A stretch of DNA of 64,000 bases from Opitutaceae bacterium (GTDB taxonomy: Bacteria; Verrucomicrobiota; Verrucomicrobiia; Opitutales; Opitutaceae), in NCBI GenBank assembly GCA_015075305.1, contig JABTUS010000004.1, positions 364,679 through 428,678 on the forward strand, given 5' to 3'. The notes beneath the pieces were generated by a model. That model saw only the letters and a program-made list of their open reading frames with translations. It made no database searches and was not told the DNA's origin. This document shows, one piece after another, positions 16,791 to 25,734 of the stretch. The position numbers and the translations under genes are program-made. Each line of letters starts with the position of its first letter. Within the stretch, counting starts at the first letter, position 1.

Positions 16791-17708
16791 ATGATTGGAG
16801 ATATCACGCATCGATCGGACGTGAAGACCTGTTTCATCATCAATCCCCGCGCCGGAAGGCACCGGAATCGAACGGATGTCATGAAGCGGGCGGAGGCATT
16901 CCTTTCCGTTCAGGGAAATGAGGGGCGCGTCATGATGACCGAGCGTCCGGCGCACGCACGCGAACTCGCCCGGAGCGCCGTAGGGGAAGGCTTCGACCGG
17001 GTGGTCGCCGTGGGGGGTGATGGAACGATGAATGAAGTGGCGTCCGTTCTCATCGGCACACCCGTCGCGATGGGGCTCGTGCCGCGCGGCTCGGGCAACG
17101 GGCTGGGGCGGCATCTGGGAATTCGTCACGGCGACAGCCATGCGTTTGACGTGCTGCAGTCGGGCCGGATCCTTGCGATTGATACGGGCGTGGTCAATGG
17201 GGTCCCTTTCATCAATGCAATGGGGATTGGTTTCGATGCGGAGGTGAGCCAGCGTTTCAACGCGCTGACAAAACGTGGATTCGTCTCCTACCTGTCGACG
17301 GCGGTTCGACTCTTTCTTTCGCGAAAGGCGGTGGGCTGCACGGTGCGGGCGGAGGGGGAGGGTTTCAGCGAAAACGCATTCCTGGTGGCGGTCGCCAACT
17401 CCGATCAGTATGGAAATGACTGCATCATTGCGCCGGGCGCGCGTCTGGATGACGGCCTGCTTGACCTCACGCTGATTCGCGAAGTGGGCTGGCTGCGGGC
17501 GCCGGGGCTGGGCATGCGGCTCTTCACCAGGACGCTCGATCGGAGCCCGCTGGTCGTCCGAAGTCGCGCGGCGGCTTTTGTGATCGAAAGGATGGAGGAC
17601 GGTGTCATCCACACCGACGGCGAGGTGCACCACATGGGACGCCGCCTCGACATTGCGGTTCGCCCGGCGAGCCTGCGAGTGATGGTGCCTTCGGACTGGA
17701 ACCGTTGA
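16791..17708 (+). CDS. Diacylglycerol/lipid kinase family protein (YegS/DgkB-like)
   Basis: The 305-residue product shows the DAGK catalytic motifs: CFIINPRAG near the N-terminus (about residues 14-22), GGDGTMNEV at 75-83 and PRGSGNGLGRHLG at 98-110, with the C-terminal YegS-like beta-sandwich (GEVHHMGRRLDIAV). Such enzymes phosphorylate diacylglycerol or related lipids or sphingoid bases. The exact substrate is unknown. GSGNGLGR is a variant of the common GTxNDFAR motif. I chose the ATG at 16791 over a TTG at 16767. The gene ends immediately before the convergent trpA stop, leaving no room for a separate terminator. Confidence 0.87.
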   Translation: MIGDITHRSDVKTCFIINPRAGRHRNRTDVMKRAEAFLSVQGNEGRVMMTERPAHARELARSAVGEGFDRVVAVGGDGTMNEVASVLIGTPVAMGLVPRGSGNGLGRHLGIRHGDSHAFDVLQSGRILAIDTGVVNGVPFINAMGIGFDAEVSQRFNALTKRGFVSYLSTAVRLFLSRKAVGCTVRAEGEGFSENAFLVAVANSDQYGNDCIIAPGARLDDGLLDLTLIREVGWLRAPGLGMRLFTRTLDRSPLVVRSRAAAFVIERMEDGVIHTDGEVHHMGRRLDIAVRPASLRVMVPSDWNR

Positions 17709-18515
17709 TCAGGCGCGGCCCAGGCCGGCGGCTAGATCGCGTGTCACTCCACCGATCGTTTCAAGAATCCGGCCGGTGTTGCCAAGATTGTCGCGGATGC
17801 AATTGACGAGGACGGAGCCCACGACGACGCCATCCGCAGTCTGGCCCACCGTCCTGACATGCTCCCTGCGGGATATGCCGAAACCGACGACGACCGGAAG
17901 CGATGTGCACGCCTTGATCTGGCTGACTGCAGTCGCGATGTTGTCGGCGACAGCCTCGCGCACTCCGGTGACACCTTCACGGGAAACGTAGTAAATGAAT
18001 CCAGTGGCCGCCTGCGTGATGATCGGGATGCGGGATGCGGGTGTCGTCGGAGCAACTATGAAAACCGTCCTGATGCCGTGTTTCCTCGCGAGATCGGACA
18101 GTTCTCCGGCTTCCTCAGGAGGCAGGTCGAGCGTGAGAATGGCGTCCACTCCCGCCTGCTTCGCGGAGGCGAGATAGGCTTCGCTGCCGTTTGAAAAGAT
18201 GAGGTTGTAATACGTGTAGAAGGCTATCGGAACGCGGGGAAACTCGGCGCGCAGGCGGCGCACCAGCTCAAAGACGTGCTCGGAGGTCATGCCCGACGCG
18301 AGGGCCCGCTGTGCGGCAAGCTGGTTGGTCTGCCCGTCCGCGAGAGGATCGGAAAACGGCACGCCGAGTTCGAGAATGTCGACACCGTTCGCCAGCACGG
18401 TTCGGCAGACGGCGAGCGAGGTTTCCAGGTCGGGGTCGCCCGCGCAGAGGTAGGCTACAAGTGCGGCACGATTCTCACTGTGTGTACGGGCAAACGTGGA
18501 AGCGATGCGGTCCAT
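17709..18515 (-). CDS. trpA: Tryptophan synthase alpha subunit
   Basis: TrpA cleaves indole-3-glycerol phosphate to indole and glyceraldehyde 3-phosphate and passes indole to TrpB. The 268-residue product carries the catalytic Glu49 and Asp60 at the canonical positions in ILELGVPFSDPLADG, and the phosphate-binding region VVVGFGISRREHV. trpB is not adjacent. The window contains trpA, trpD and trpF at three separate places, so the pathway is dispersed. It faces lysS divergently, with 188 bp between them. Confidence 0.95.
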   Translation of the reverse strand: MDRIASTFARTHSENRAALVAYLCAGDPDLETSLAVCRTVLANGVDILELGVPFSDPLADGQTNQLAAQRALASGMTSEHVFELVRRLRAEFPRVPIAFYTYYNLIFSNGSEAYLASAKQAGVDAILTLDLPPEEAGELSDLARKHGIRTVFIVAPTTPASRIPIITQAATGFIYYVSREGVTGVREAVADNIATAVSQIKACTSLPVVVGFGISRREHVRTVGQTADGVVVGSVLVNCIRDNLGNTGRILETIGGVTRDLAAGLGRA

Positions 18516-18703
18516 GGTTGGTCGAGGTGTCAGTTGGCAGCAAAATCCCGGAAAAAGACATCAAAAAGTATCGGGCCAAGCCGGATGCGCGTTTGGGGAC
18601 GCGCACAGATGACAAGGATTGGCTCCGCAAACGAGAAGCCGCATGCGGGGCCTTGAGAATGCAATTGCCCGTCCCGCGTCGCGAACCCATCGTGACGGAT
18701 TCC

Positions 18704-20203
18704 ATGACAGACCCTTTGATCGACAACACCCACGACCAGCACGCCGTCCGGCTGGCGAAGCTCGATGAGCTGCGTGCCGCGGGCAACGATCCCTTTCGCG
18801 CCCGGTTCGCAGTGAGCCATTTCTCCGAGGATGCCCGAAAGCTGCACGTGGACGGCCAGGACAACGCGGTCTCAGTCTCGGTGGCCGGCCGCATCGTGGT
18901 CATGCGCGACATGGGAAAGAGCCAGTTCGTGAAATTGTTCGATCAGCAAAGCGGCTCCGAGGCGGGACCAATCCAGATCTACGTCAGGAAGGACGTCGTG
19001 GGGGAAGCCGCGTACGCCGCCTTCAAGAAGCTGGACCTCGGGGACATCATCGGTGCGGAAGGCACGCTCTTCAAGACGAAGACCGGGGAGATCACGGTGC
19101 GGGTCGATCGATATGTGCTGCTTGCCAAAGCCCTGCGGCCGCTGCCGGAAAAGTGGCACGGATTGAGCGACCCGGAGCAGGTTTATCGCCAGCGATACCT
19201 TGACCTGATCGTGAACAGGGAGTCCCGCGAGCGGCTGCTCCTGCGATCCCGCATCGTGTCGCACATCCGGCGATTCTTGGAGTCGCGTCATTTCATTGAG
19301 GTGGAGACGCCCGTCCTCCAGAACGTCGCGGGCGGCGCGGCGGCGCGGCCCTTCACCACGCACCACAATGCGCTGGGCATGGACTTTTTCCTGCGAATCT
19401 CACTCGAGCTTTACCTGAAGCGGCTGCTGGTCGGCGGCATTGATCGAGTCTTCGAGATCGGTCGGAATTTCCGCAATGAAGGGATTTCGCGGCGTCACAA
19501 TCCGGAGTTCACCATGCTCGAGGTCTACCAGGCCTACAGCGATTTTCGCGGGATGATGGAGCTGGTGAGGGCGCTGCTTCAGTCGATCTGCACGGAGGTG
19601 CTTGGGACTTCCAGGATCAGGCACGCGGCAAGCGGACAGGAGATCGACTTCTCGGGCGAGTGGCGGGAGATTTCCTACAAGCAGCTCATTCGTGAGGCGA
19701 CAGGTGACGCAGAGTGGTTCGCACGCTCGAAGGAGCGGAAGGTCGAGGGGGCGGAGGCGCTTGGGCTCAAGGTCGATCCAAAATGGGAGGAGTTTGAGAT
19801 CACGAACGAGATTTTCTCAAAGAAGATCGAGCCCACGCTGATACAGCCAACGTTCGTGACGCACCTGCCGAAGGAACTTTGTCCGCTGGCGAAGCTGAAC
19901 CAGCAGGATCCGGGGGTTCTTGACGTGTTTGAGCTCATCATTGGGGGCATGGAAATCGCGCCGGCCTACAGCGAGCAGAACGACCCCGTTGAGCAGCGCC
20001 GCATGTTCGAGGCGCAGGCCGGGGAGGAGCGGCAGAACATCGATCATGACTTCCTCCTTGCGCTTGAACATGGCATGCCACCCGCCGGCGGCATGGGAAT
20101 CGGCATCGACCGGCTCTGCATTCTTCTGTCGGGAGCGGAGAGCATTCGCGACGTCATGTTTTTTCCGCAGCTTCGCTCCCAGCCCGGAGCGGCGACATCC
20201 TGA
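18704..20203 (+). CDS. lysS: Lysyl-tRNA synthetase, class II
   Basis: The 499-residue enzyme charges tRNA-Lys. An OB-fold anticodon domain (about residues 50-155) precedes the class II catalytic core. Motif 1 is around FLESRHFIEVETPVL, motif 2 is FEIGRNFRNEG and motif 3 is GMGIGIDRLCILL. The length is close to that of E. coli LysS (505). I chose the ATG at 18704 because homologous sequence starts just after it; the frame is open much further upstream without family similarity. It is followed by the LolC-type/lolD genes on the same strand, an arrangement seen in several bacteria. Confidence 0.95.
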   Translation: MTDPLIDNTHDQHAVRLAKLDELRAAGNDPFRARFAVSHFSEDARKLHVDGQDNAVSVSVAGRIVVMRDMGKSQFVKLFDQQSGSEAGPIQIYVRKDVVGEAAYAAFKKLDLGDIIGAEGTLFKTKTGEITVRVDRYVLLAKALRPLPEKWHGLSDPEQVYRQRYLDLIVNRESRERLLLRSRIVSHIRRFLESRHFIEVETPVLQNVAGGAAARPFTTHHNALGMDFFLRISLELYLKRLLVGGIDRVFEIGRNFRNEGISRRHNPEFTMLEVYQAYSDFRGMMELVRALLQSICTEVLGTSRIRHAASGQEIDFSGEWREISYKQLIREATGDAEWFARSKERKVEGAEALGLKVDPKWEEFEITNEIFSKKIEPTLIQPTFVTHLPKELCPLAKLNQQDPGVLDVFELIIGGMEIAPAYSEQNDPVEQRRMFEAQAGEERQNIDHDFLLALEHGMPPAGGMGIGIDRLCILLSGAESIRDVMFFPQLRSQPGAATS

Positions 20204-20286
20204 AGCATGAATCCAACGGGCATCGACTGCCGCGCCACCGATGGCCCGACCGGCCGCCGCTGAAAGCGGGCGCATTTCACCCACCG

Positions 20287-21519
20287 ATGCCCTGGTACCT
20301 TTATCTGGCTCTTCGGCAGCTCTTCCCTGCGGGACGCCGGTTCCCGTTCTTCACGGCTATCTCGATTCTCGGTGTGGCGCTTGGAGTGACCCTGCTGCTG
20401 GTGGTCATGAGTGTCATGGGTGGATTCGGCTTCGAGATCCGGCGGATGATCGTCGAAACCGAGGGGGAAGTTCAGATCAAGAGTTCGCAGCCGATCCAGA
20501 ACTGGAGGGAACTTGTAGGGAAAATCGAACGGATTCCGGGTGTCGCTGCGGCGACTCCCTATGCGTCGGGAGCGGTCATGGTGCTGCACGAAGGAAGGCC
20601 CGCGTATCCCATGCTGCGCGGACTGGATCTGGCCTCTGTTGAGCGGGTCGTGAATCTGGCGCACTATGTGCGCGTGGGATCACTCGACGACCTTGATGAC
20701 GATTCGGTGATACTGAGCTCCGAACTCGCGCGTTCGATGGACATCGTTGTGGGGGAAAGCCTTGAAATATATTCGCCGCTCATGGTGGAGCGGCTGCGAA
20801 GCGATGAGGTATTCCTGCCGCGTGAGGTCAAGGTGGTCGGCATTCTGGAGATCGGCCACCAGCAGTTGGACAGCAGCACCGTCTACTGCACGCTGAGGCT
20901 GGCGCAGGACCTTTACGGACTCTCCTCGTCGGTGCATGGCATCAATGTGCGGGCGAAAAGCGGGGTTGGGGAGGATGAACTTGCAGCCCGCATCAATGCG
21001 GCCGGACTGCCGCAGGGCATACGGGCGTTCTCATGGATGGACAGCTTTGAGGCGTTCCTGTGGGTGCTCAATCTTGAGAAGAGCATGATCTTCTTTCTGC
21101 TGCTGTTCATCGTCATCGTGGCTGCGTTTTCCGTCACCAGCTCGCTCCTCATTTCCGTTGTCAGAAAGACCCGGGAGATCGGTCTTCTCGGAGCGCTCGG
21201 AGCGCGGCCAGTTTCCATAGCAGCCTGCTTCTGCTCGCAGGGGCTCCTGATTGGCGTCATCGGAACCGTATTGGGCATCGGCCTGGGCTTTCTTGCACTG
21301 GCCCTTCGAAACGACGTCGTGATGACGCTGGCCCGTCTCACCCAGCGGGACGAGGCATTGCGGCGTTTTTACCAGTTTTCCAACCTTCCGTCGCATACCG
21401 CGGTGTCGGATGTGGTGACGATCATCGTGCTCACGATTTTCATCTCGTTTCTCGCCGGGCTGATTCCCGCCTGGCGTGCCGCGAGACTGAGGCCGGTTGA
21501 GGCCTTTCGCAATGAGTGA
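20287..21519 (+). CDS. LolC/LolE/LolF-type lipoprotein-releasing permease
   Basis: The 410-residue protein begins YLALRQLFPAGRRFPFFTAI, the typical LolC/E start, with a first helix at about 20-45, a periplasmic MacB-like domain (about 46-265) and three C-terminal helices. The coupling region VRKTREIGLLGALGA and the closing PAWRAARLRPVEAF are family hallmarks. With LolD it should extract outer-membrane lipoproteins from the inner membrane. Only one permease gene is present, so the complex may be a homodimer or a LolF-like arrangement. It overlaps lolD by 8 bp. Confidence 0.9.
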   Translation: MPWYLYLALRQLFPAGRRFPFFTAISILGVALGVTLLLVVMSVMGGFGFEIRRMIVETEGEVQIKSSQPIQNWRELVGKIERIPGVAAATPYASGAVMVLHEGRPAYPMLRGLDLASVERVVNLAHYVRVGSLDDLDDDSVILSSELARSMDIVVGESLEIYSPLMVERLRSDEVFLPREVKVVGILEIGHQQLDSSTVYCTLRLAQDLYGLSSSVHGINVRAKSGVGEDELAARINAAGLPQGIRAFSWMDSFEAFLWVLNLEKSMIFFLLLFIVIVAAFSVTSSLLISVVRKTREIGLLGALGARPVSIAACFCSQGLLIGVIGTVLGIGLGFLALALRNDVVMTLARLTQRDEALRRFYQFSNLPSHTAVSDVVTIIVLTIFISFLAGLIPAWRAARLRPVEAFRNE

Positions 21520-22195
21520 GCACGGCCCCGTTGAAGTCCTGCGCGCCGAGGGGATCCGCAAGTCGTTCCCCAGCGGCGATCGCCGCATAGATGTGCTGAA
21601 CGGTGCGGACCTATCGCTCAGGGCGGGCGAAAGCGTGGCGATCCGGGGTGAGTCGGGCGCGGGAAAATCGACCCTTCTGAACATTCTCGCGGGGCTTGAT
21701 GCGAGCGACGCGGGGCGGTTGTTCTGGGGCGCCGATCTGATCACGCCGCGTTCGGCGACGGTTCGGCGCAACGCCTATCTCGGAATGGTTTTCCAGGCGT
21801 TCCACCTCATACCCGAAATGACAGCGTGGGACAATGTACTCATGCCCTGCCGCATTGGGGGTGTGTTGAACGCATCCGCCCGCCGGCGCGCCTCGGACCT
21901 TCTCGAACGGGTCGGACTCTCCGAAAGATCCCATCACCTGCCGTCGCAGTTGTCCGGCGGCGAGCGCCAGCGTGTCGCGGTTGCGCGTGCGCTGATCAAT
22001 GAGCCCCCTTTGCTTCTTGCGGACGAGCCGACCGGGAATCTCGATGAAAGGACGGGTGTGGCCGTGATCGACGCCCTTCTTGGACTCTGCGCCTCGACAG
22101 CCACCGCGCTTGTCCTCGTCACCCACAATGCCGCGCACGCCAGCAAGACGGGTCGGACCCTCCTGCTTCGCGGCGGACAGCTTCATCATGACTGA
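21512..22195 (+). CDS. lolD: Lipoprotein-releasing ABC transporter ATPase LolD
   Basis: The 227-residue ATPase has Walker A GESGAGKST, a Q-loop in GMVFQAFHLIPEMTAWDNV, signature LSGGERQRVAVARAL, Walker B LLLADEPTGNLD and switch histidine VTHN. The MTAWDNV phrase is typical of the LolD/MacB group. It starts at the ATG at 21512 within the end of the permease gene (ATGAGTGA overlap). It powers lipoprotein release by the permease encoded just upstream. The downstream oxidoreductase gene again overlaps its 3' end by 8 bp. Confidence 0.93.
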   Translation: MSEHGPVEVLRAEGIRKSFPSGDRRIDVLNGADLSLRAGESVAIRGESGAGKSTLLNILAGLDASDAGRLFWGADLITPRSATVRRNAYLGMVFQAFHLIPEMTAWDNVLMPCRIGGVLNASARRRASDLLERVGLSERSHHLPSQLSGGERQRVAVARALINEPPLLLADEPTGNLDERTGVAVIDALLGLCASTATALVLVTHNAAHASKTGRTLLLRGGQLHHD

Positions 22196-23177
22196 TTCAC
22201 TCATTCGCTGCGGCGTCGCAGGTGTCGGTTCACTCGGGCAGCACCATGCCCGCATTTACGGCACGCTCCCGGGTGCGCGTTATGTTGGATTCTTCGAAAC
22301 CAATGATGTCCGCGCCGCGGAAATCCAGGGCAGGTTTGGCGGCGAGCGGTTTGCCAGTCTTTCGGCGCTGGGCGATGCCTGTGACGCGGTTTCCGTGGCG
22401 GTTCCAACCGACCGCCATGCCGCGGTGGCGATCCCGCTTCTGGCGGCGGGCTGCCATCTCCTGATTGAAAAGCCGCTGACAGCGACGCTGCCGGAGGCGG
22501 AGGAGGTTCTTGCGGCTGCAAAGGCGGCCGGTGTCCTGGTGCAGGTCGGGCACATCGAGCACTTCAATCCCGTGATGGCCTTTCTTGAAAAGGAGGTCAG
22601 CGACGCACGCTTCATCACCACGGAGCGGCTGGCTCCGTTCACGCCGAGGGGGACTGAGGTCGGCGTTGTATTGGACTTGATGATACACGACATCGGCATC
22701 GTGCTTGAACTGGTGAGGTCGCCGGTCGAGAAGATCGACAGCGTCGGCCTGAGCGTGCTGTCGAAATCGGAGGACATTGCAAATGCGCGCATCCAGTTTG
22801 CCAATGGATGCGTGGCCAATCTGAACGCCAGCCGCATGAGCCTGAAGAAGGTGCGCGAGATCCGCATCTTTCAGTCGAGCGCCTATCTTTCGTTCGATTT
22901 CATGAATCAATCCGGCCATCTGGTGAAGCGCTCCGGCATGCTGGACTACGCGGCTCGCATCATGTCGGGTGAGGTGAAGCCGGGGGACCTCTCGGCCGTT
23001 CCGCTTGAGTCGGTGCCGATCGAGAAAGGGGAGCCGCTGGCCCGGGAGCTTGCGCATTTTGTCGACAGTGTGGCCCGTGCGCGGAGGCCGAAGGTGGACG
23101 CTGTCCTGGGAAAGTCGGCGCTTGAACTGGCGATCGCGATCACCGGCCAGATTCGAGCCGCCGGAGGAAGGCGCTAG
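22188..23177 (+). CDS. Gfo/Idh/MocA family oxidoreductase, candidate lipid A/UDP-sugar dehydrogenase
   Basis: The 329-residue protein has an N-terminal Rossmann fold (IRCGVAGVGSLGQHHARIY), the family signature EKPLTATLPEAEEVL and the catalytic-region phrase VLDLMIHDIGIVLELV. Gfo/Idh/MocA enzymes oxidise or reduce sugars using NAD(P). The gene is wedged between lolD (8 bp overlap ATGACTGA) and lpxB (17 bp gap), so a role in lipid A sugar metabolism is a reasonable inference. The GnnA oxidoreductase that makes 3-amino-substituted UDP-GlcNAc is from this family. A GnnB-like aminotransferase is not visible here, so the substrate remains open. Confidence 0.85.
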   Translation: MTDSLIRCGVAGVGSLGQHHARIYGTLPGARYVGFFETNDVRAAEIQGRFGGERFASLSALGDACDAVSVAVPTDRHAAVAIPLLAAGCHLLIEKPLTATLPEAEEVLAAAKAAGVLVQVGHIEHFNPVMAFLEKEVSDARFITTERLAPFTPRGTEVGVVLDLMIHDIGIVLELVRSPVEKIDSVGLSVLSKSEDIANARIQFANGCVANLNASRMSLKKVREIRIFQSSAYLSFDFMNQSGHLVKRSGMLDYAARIMSGEVKPGDLSAVPLESVPIEKGEPLARELAHFVDSVARARRPKVDAVLGKSALELAIAITGQIRAAGGRR

Positions 23178-23182
23178 GATCG

Positions 23183-23190
23183 AAGGAGGA
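23183..23190 (+). promoter_or_regulatory. Strong ribosome-binding site deciding the lpxB GTG start
   Basis: An AAGGAGGA sequence lies just upstream of the GTG at 23195. It is one of the few near-consensus Shine-Dalgarno sites in the window. It supports the GTG as the lpxB start, even though the conserved region begins some 35 codons later. Confidence 0.7.
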
Positions 23191-23194
23191 TGGC

Positions 23195-24388
23195 GTGACG
23201 ACTGTCCGTTCGCATCTTCACGAACTGGGTTTTCCGCCCGCGCGCCGCGCGGTTCCCGGAGAGGTGTTTCTGCCTCCGCCGTTCGGAGGCGGCGCCGATC
23301 TGCTGATGATTGCCGGCGAGCACTCCGGAGACGAACATGCGGCGCGATTGATTCGCTCCCTTGGGGTTTCGTCTCCCGGGCTGAGGATCGCCGCACTGGG
23401 CGGGCCGGAGATGGCCGATGCGGGGGCCCAGTTGCTTCACGATCTCACGGCGTCTTCGGTCGTCGGGCTCGTGGAGGTGCTGAAAAACTATTCCTTCTTC
23501 AGGCGCCTGTTCGATGCGACGCTGGCGTGGATAACGGAGCACCAACCCCGGGCGGTCCTTTTTGTCGACTATCCCGGCTTCAATCTCAGGCTCGCGGCGG
23601 CCTTGCGCGAACGCGGCATCAGCGTGAAGGGCGGCGGGCGGGTCAGGACGCTTTTCTACATCTCTCCGCAGATTTGGGCTTGGAAGGCGAAACGACGGTT
23701 CACGATGGCCCGGGACCTGGATGCGCTCGCGGTGATATTTCCATTTGAGGTGAAATGCTATGCGGACACCTCGCTTCCGGTCGCGTTTGTGGGTCATCCC
23801 TTCCTCGAACCGGACCACCGGGCTTCGGTCAGCTATGGGAAGAATGGCCCGATACTGCTGCTTCCCGGGAGTCGCCGGCAGGCGGTCTCGCGGATCTTCC
23901 CCGTGCTGCTTGCCGGGTACCGCGCTTATCGGAAGCGGCCTGCGGTTGTTGTGCACCCAAGCGAGCTGATCGCTGACATTGTGCGAAGCACGCCGCTGCC
24001 GCAGGAGATCTCGCTGGTGGAGGCGGGGAGTCCGGTGGCGGCGTCTGCCGTGCTGACATCCAGCGGAACGATGTCCCTGCAGTGCGCACTTGCTGGGATT
24101 CCGGGGGCGATCGCCTATCGCGCGAACCCACTCACCTACGTGATGGGGAAAATGCTGCTTCAGGTGAAGTACCTTGGGATCGCCAATCTCCTCCTTGGGG
24201 AGCCCATGTATCCCGAATACATTCAGGGCGCCGCGAGAAGCGATGTGCTTGCGAGGGAATTGATGTCCGCGTGTGAGGATCCGCAGCGCCGAGCAGATAC
24301 CCAGGAACAGGCGGCCGCGTTGAGGAAAATCCTGACGCACCCGGCTGGAATCACCGCACCGGGCTGGGTGTTGAAACATCTTGGGTAG
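23195..24388 (+). CDS. lpxB: Lipid-A-disaccharide synthase
   Basis: LpxB condenses lipid X with UDP-diacylglucosamine to form the lipid A disaccharide. The 397-residue protein contains LLMIAGEHSGDEHAARLI (the usual AGExSGD N-terminal motif), VLFVDYPGFNLRLA, FYISPQIWAWKAKR and LLLPGSRRQ, all diagnostic of LpxB. It has a 35-residue N-terminal extension before AGEHSGD. The consensus ribosome-binding site in front of the GTG at 23195 argues that the extension is real. The upstream neighbours (Lol genes and oxidoreductase) place it in an outer-membrane biogenesis cluster. Confidence 0.93.
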   Translation: MTTVRSHLHELGFPPARRAVPGEVFLPPPFGGGADLLMIAGEHSGDEHAARLIRSLGVSSPGLRIAALGGPEMADAGAQLLHDLTASSVVGLVEVLKNYSFFRRLFDATLAWITEHQPRAVLFVDYPGFNLRLAAALRERGISVKGGGRVRTLFYISPQIWAWKAKRRFTMARDLDALAVIFPFEVKCYADTSLPVAFVGHPFLEPDHRASVSYGKNGPILLLPGSRRQAVSRIFPVLLAGYRAYRKRPAVVVHPSELIADIVRSTPLPQEISLVEAGSPVAASAVLTSSGTMSLQCALAGIPGAIAYRANPLTYVMGKMLLQVKYLGIANLLLGEPMYPEYIQGAARSDVLARELMSACEDPQRRADTQEQAAALRKILTHPAGITAPGWVLKHLG

Positions 24389-24587
24389 GACGAGTGTCGG
24401 ATCATCCTGCCGTATGACCAACCTGTCGCGCCCGTTCTCCACGGAAGCCCGTGAACCCTGGAGATTCCTGAATTGCCCGCGGGATCCTCATGTGAATCCG
24501 GGTGGCCGCGCGACGTCGCGGCAGCCGCACCAATCTTCACTTGAAATCATTGAGCCTGTTCGTGGTGGCATGGAAGGATCGCCACTG

Positions 24588-25667
24588 ATGAATCCCGTCT
24601 TGCGCTTGATTTCACTTCTGCTGCTGGCAATCCTGGCGCCATCGCTGAACGCCGCTTCCCCGGAAGCTGGGAGAAAGCTGGTCATTGGGACGCATGAGGC
24701 GCCTCCGTTTGCAATGAAGTCTGGCGACGGCAGGTGGAGCGGCCTCAGCATTGAGCTGTGGCAGGAGGTGGCGGCGAAACTCGGCCTCGACTACGAATGG
24801 CGGGAGCTGGAGGACCCCGAGGCGCTGGTGGGTGAAGTGGAGGCCGGCAGGGTCGACGCCTCCGTGGCGGCGATCACAGTGACGGCGGAGCGCGCGGAGA
24901 AAGTCGATTTCACCCAGCCGTATTTCAATGCCGGTCTGGGCATTGTCGTGCCTGCCAAGCGTGAGAGCGGCTGGCTCGGGACGGCGCGCGCATTCCTCTC
25001 GCTGAGTTTCCTGAAGGTTGTCGGTGCTCTGACGCTGGTGCTGCTCGGGGCCGGATTTGGCGTCTGGATTTTTGAGCGTCGCCGAAACTCGGGAGACTTT
25101 GGGGGAACGGCCGCGCAGGGGCTGGGCTCCGCCTTCTGGTGGGCCGCCGTGACGATGACGACCGTGGGTTACGGCGACAAGGCCCCGCGAACGCTTGGCG
25201 GCCGCTTGATCGCGCTCGTCTGGATGTTTACGAGCGTGATCATCATCTCGACATTCACGGCGCAGATCACGTCGTCGCTGACCCTGAACCGGCTTTCCAG
25301 CGCAGTGCACGGTCCGGCCGATCTGCCGCGCATCGTTGTGGCGACGGTCGGGGAGTCGGCGGCGAACGAGTACCTCAACGAAAACCACGTGCGCACGGTT
25401 GACGCGAGCAGTGTCGAGCGCATGCTTGCCGCGATTTCGGAGGGAACCGCCCAGGCCGGCGTCTATGATGCGCCCATCCTGCAGTATCTGCTGCTCAGCC
25501 ATCCCTCGCTGCAATTGCTCCCAGGAACGTTCGAACATCGCGGTTATGCGATCGCGCTGCCACAGCAGAGTCCCTTGCGGAAGCGCATCGATATCGCCTT
25601 GCTTGAAGTGATACAGGGCGCGGCATGGAAGGCGCGTTTGAAGCGGACGCTTGGCACGCCGCTGTGA
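24588..25667 (+). CDS. Bacterial ionotropic glutamate receptor-like potassium channel (GluR0 type)
   Basis: The 359-residue protein combines a solute-binding domain with a pore. A signal peptide covers about residues 1-23. Binding lobe 1 is at about 28-130, with GTHEAPPFAM and the ligand-arginine region ITVTAERAEKVDFTQPYF. A first membrane helix lies at 141-163, then a pore loop with the potassium selectivity filter TTVGYGD at 191-197, and a second helix at 206-232. Lobe 2 at about 240-350 contains AGVYDAPILQYLL. This split order is that of cyanobacterial GluR0. I chose the ATG at 24588 because a GGAAGG site precedes it by 10 bp and a signal peptide follows. The ligand is probably an amino acid, but this is not provable. 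Confidence 0.88.
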   Translation: MNPVLRLISLLLLAILAPSLNAASPEAGRKLVIGTHEAPPFAMKSGDGRWSGLSIELWQEVAAKLGLDYEWRELEDPEALVGEVEAGRVDASVAAITVTAERAEKVDFTQPYFNAGLGIVVPAKRESGWLGTARAFLSLSFLKVVGALTLVLLGAGFGVWIFERRRNSGDFGGTAAQGLGSAFWWAAVTMTTVGYGDKAPRTLGGRLIALVWMFTSVIIISTFTAQITSSLTLNRLSSAVHGPADLPRIVVATVGESAANEYLNENHVRTVDASSVERMLAAISEGTAQAGVYDAPILQYLLLSHPSLQLLPGTFEHRGYAIALPQQSPLRKRIDIALLEVIQGAAWKARLKRTLGTPL

Positions 25668-25734
25668 TGGCTGGAGAGTCCGCTGGAGGCTTGGAGCTGC
25701 GCAACGATCAGCGACGCGACGGGGCGTGGGCCGG

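Noticed and set aside
16539-17633. 364-codon minus-strand frame opposite the lipid kinase
   Set aside because: It is an antisense shadow; the plus strand has intact kinase motifs.
22230-24442. Two minus-strand open frames of about 390-420 codons opposite the oxidoreductase and lpxB
   Set aside because: Both are antisense shadows with unnatural, Arg/His/Gln-rich composition, and the plus-strand genes carry clear family motifs.
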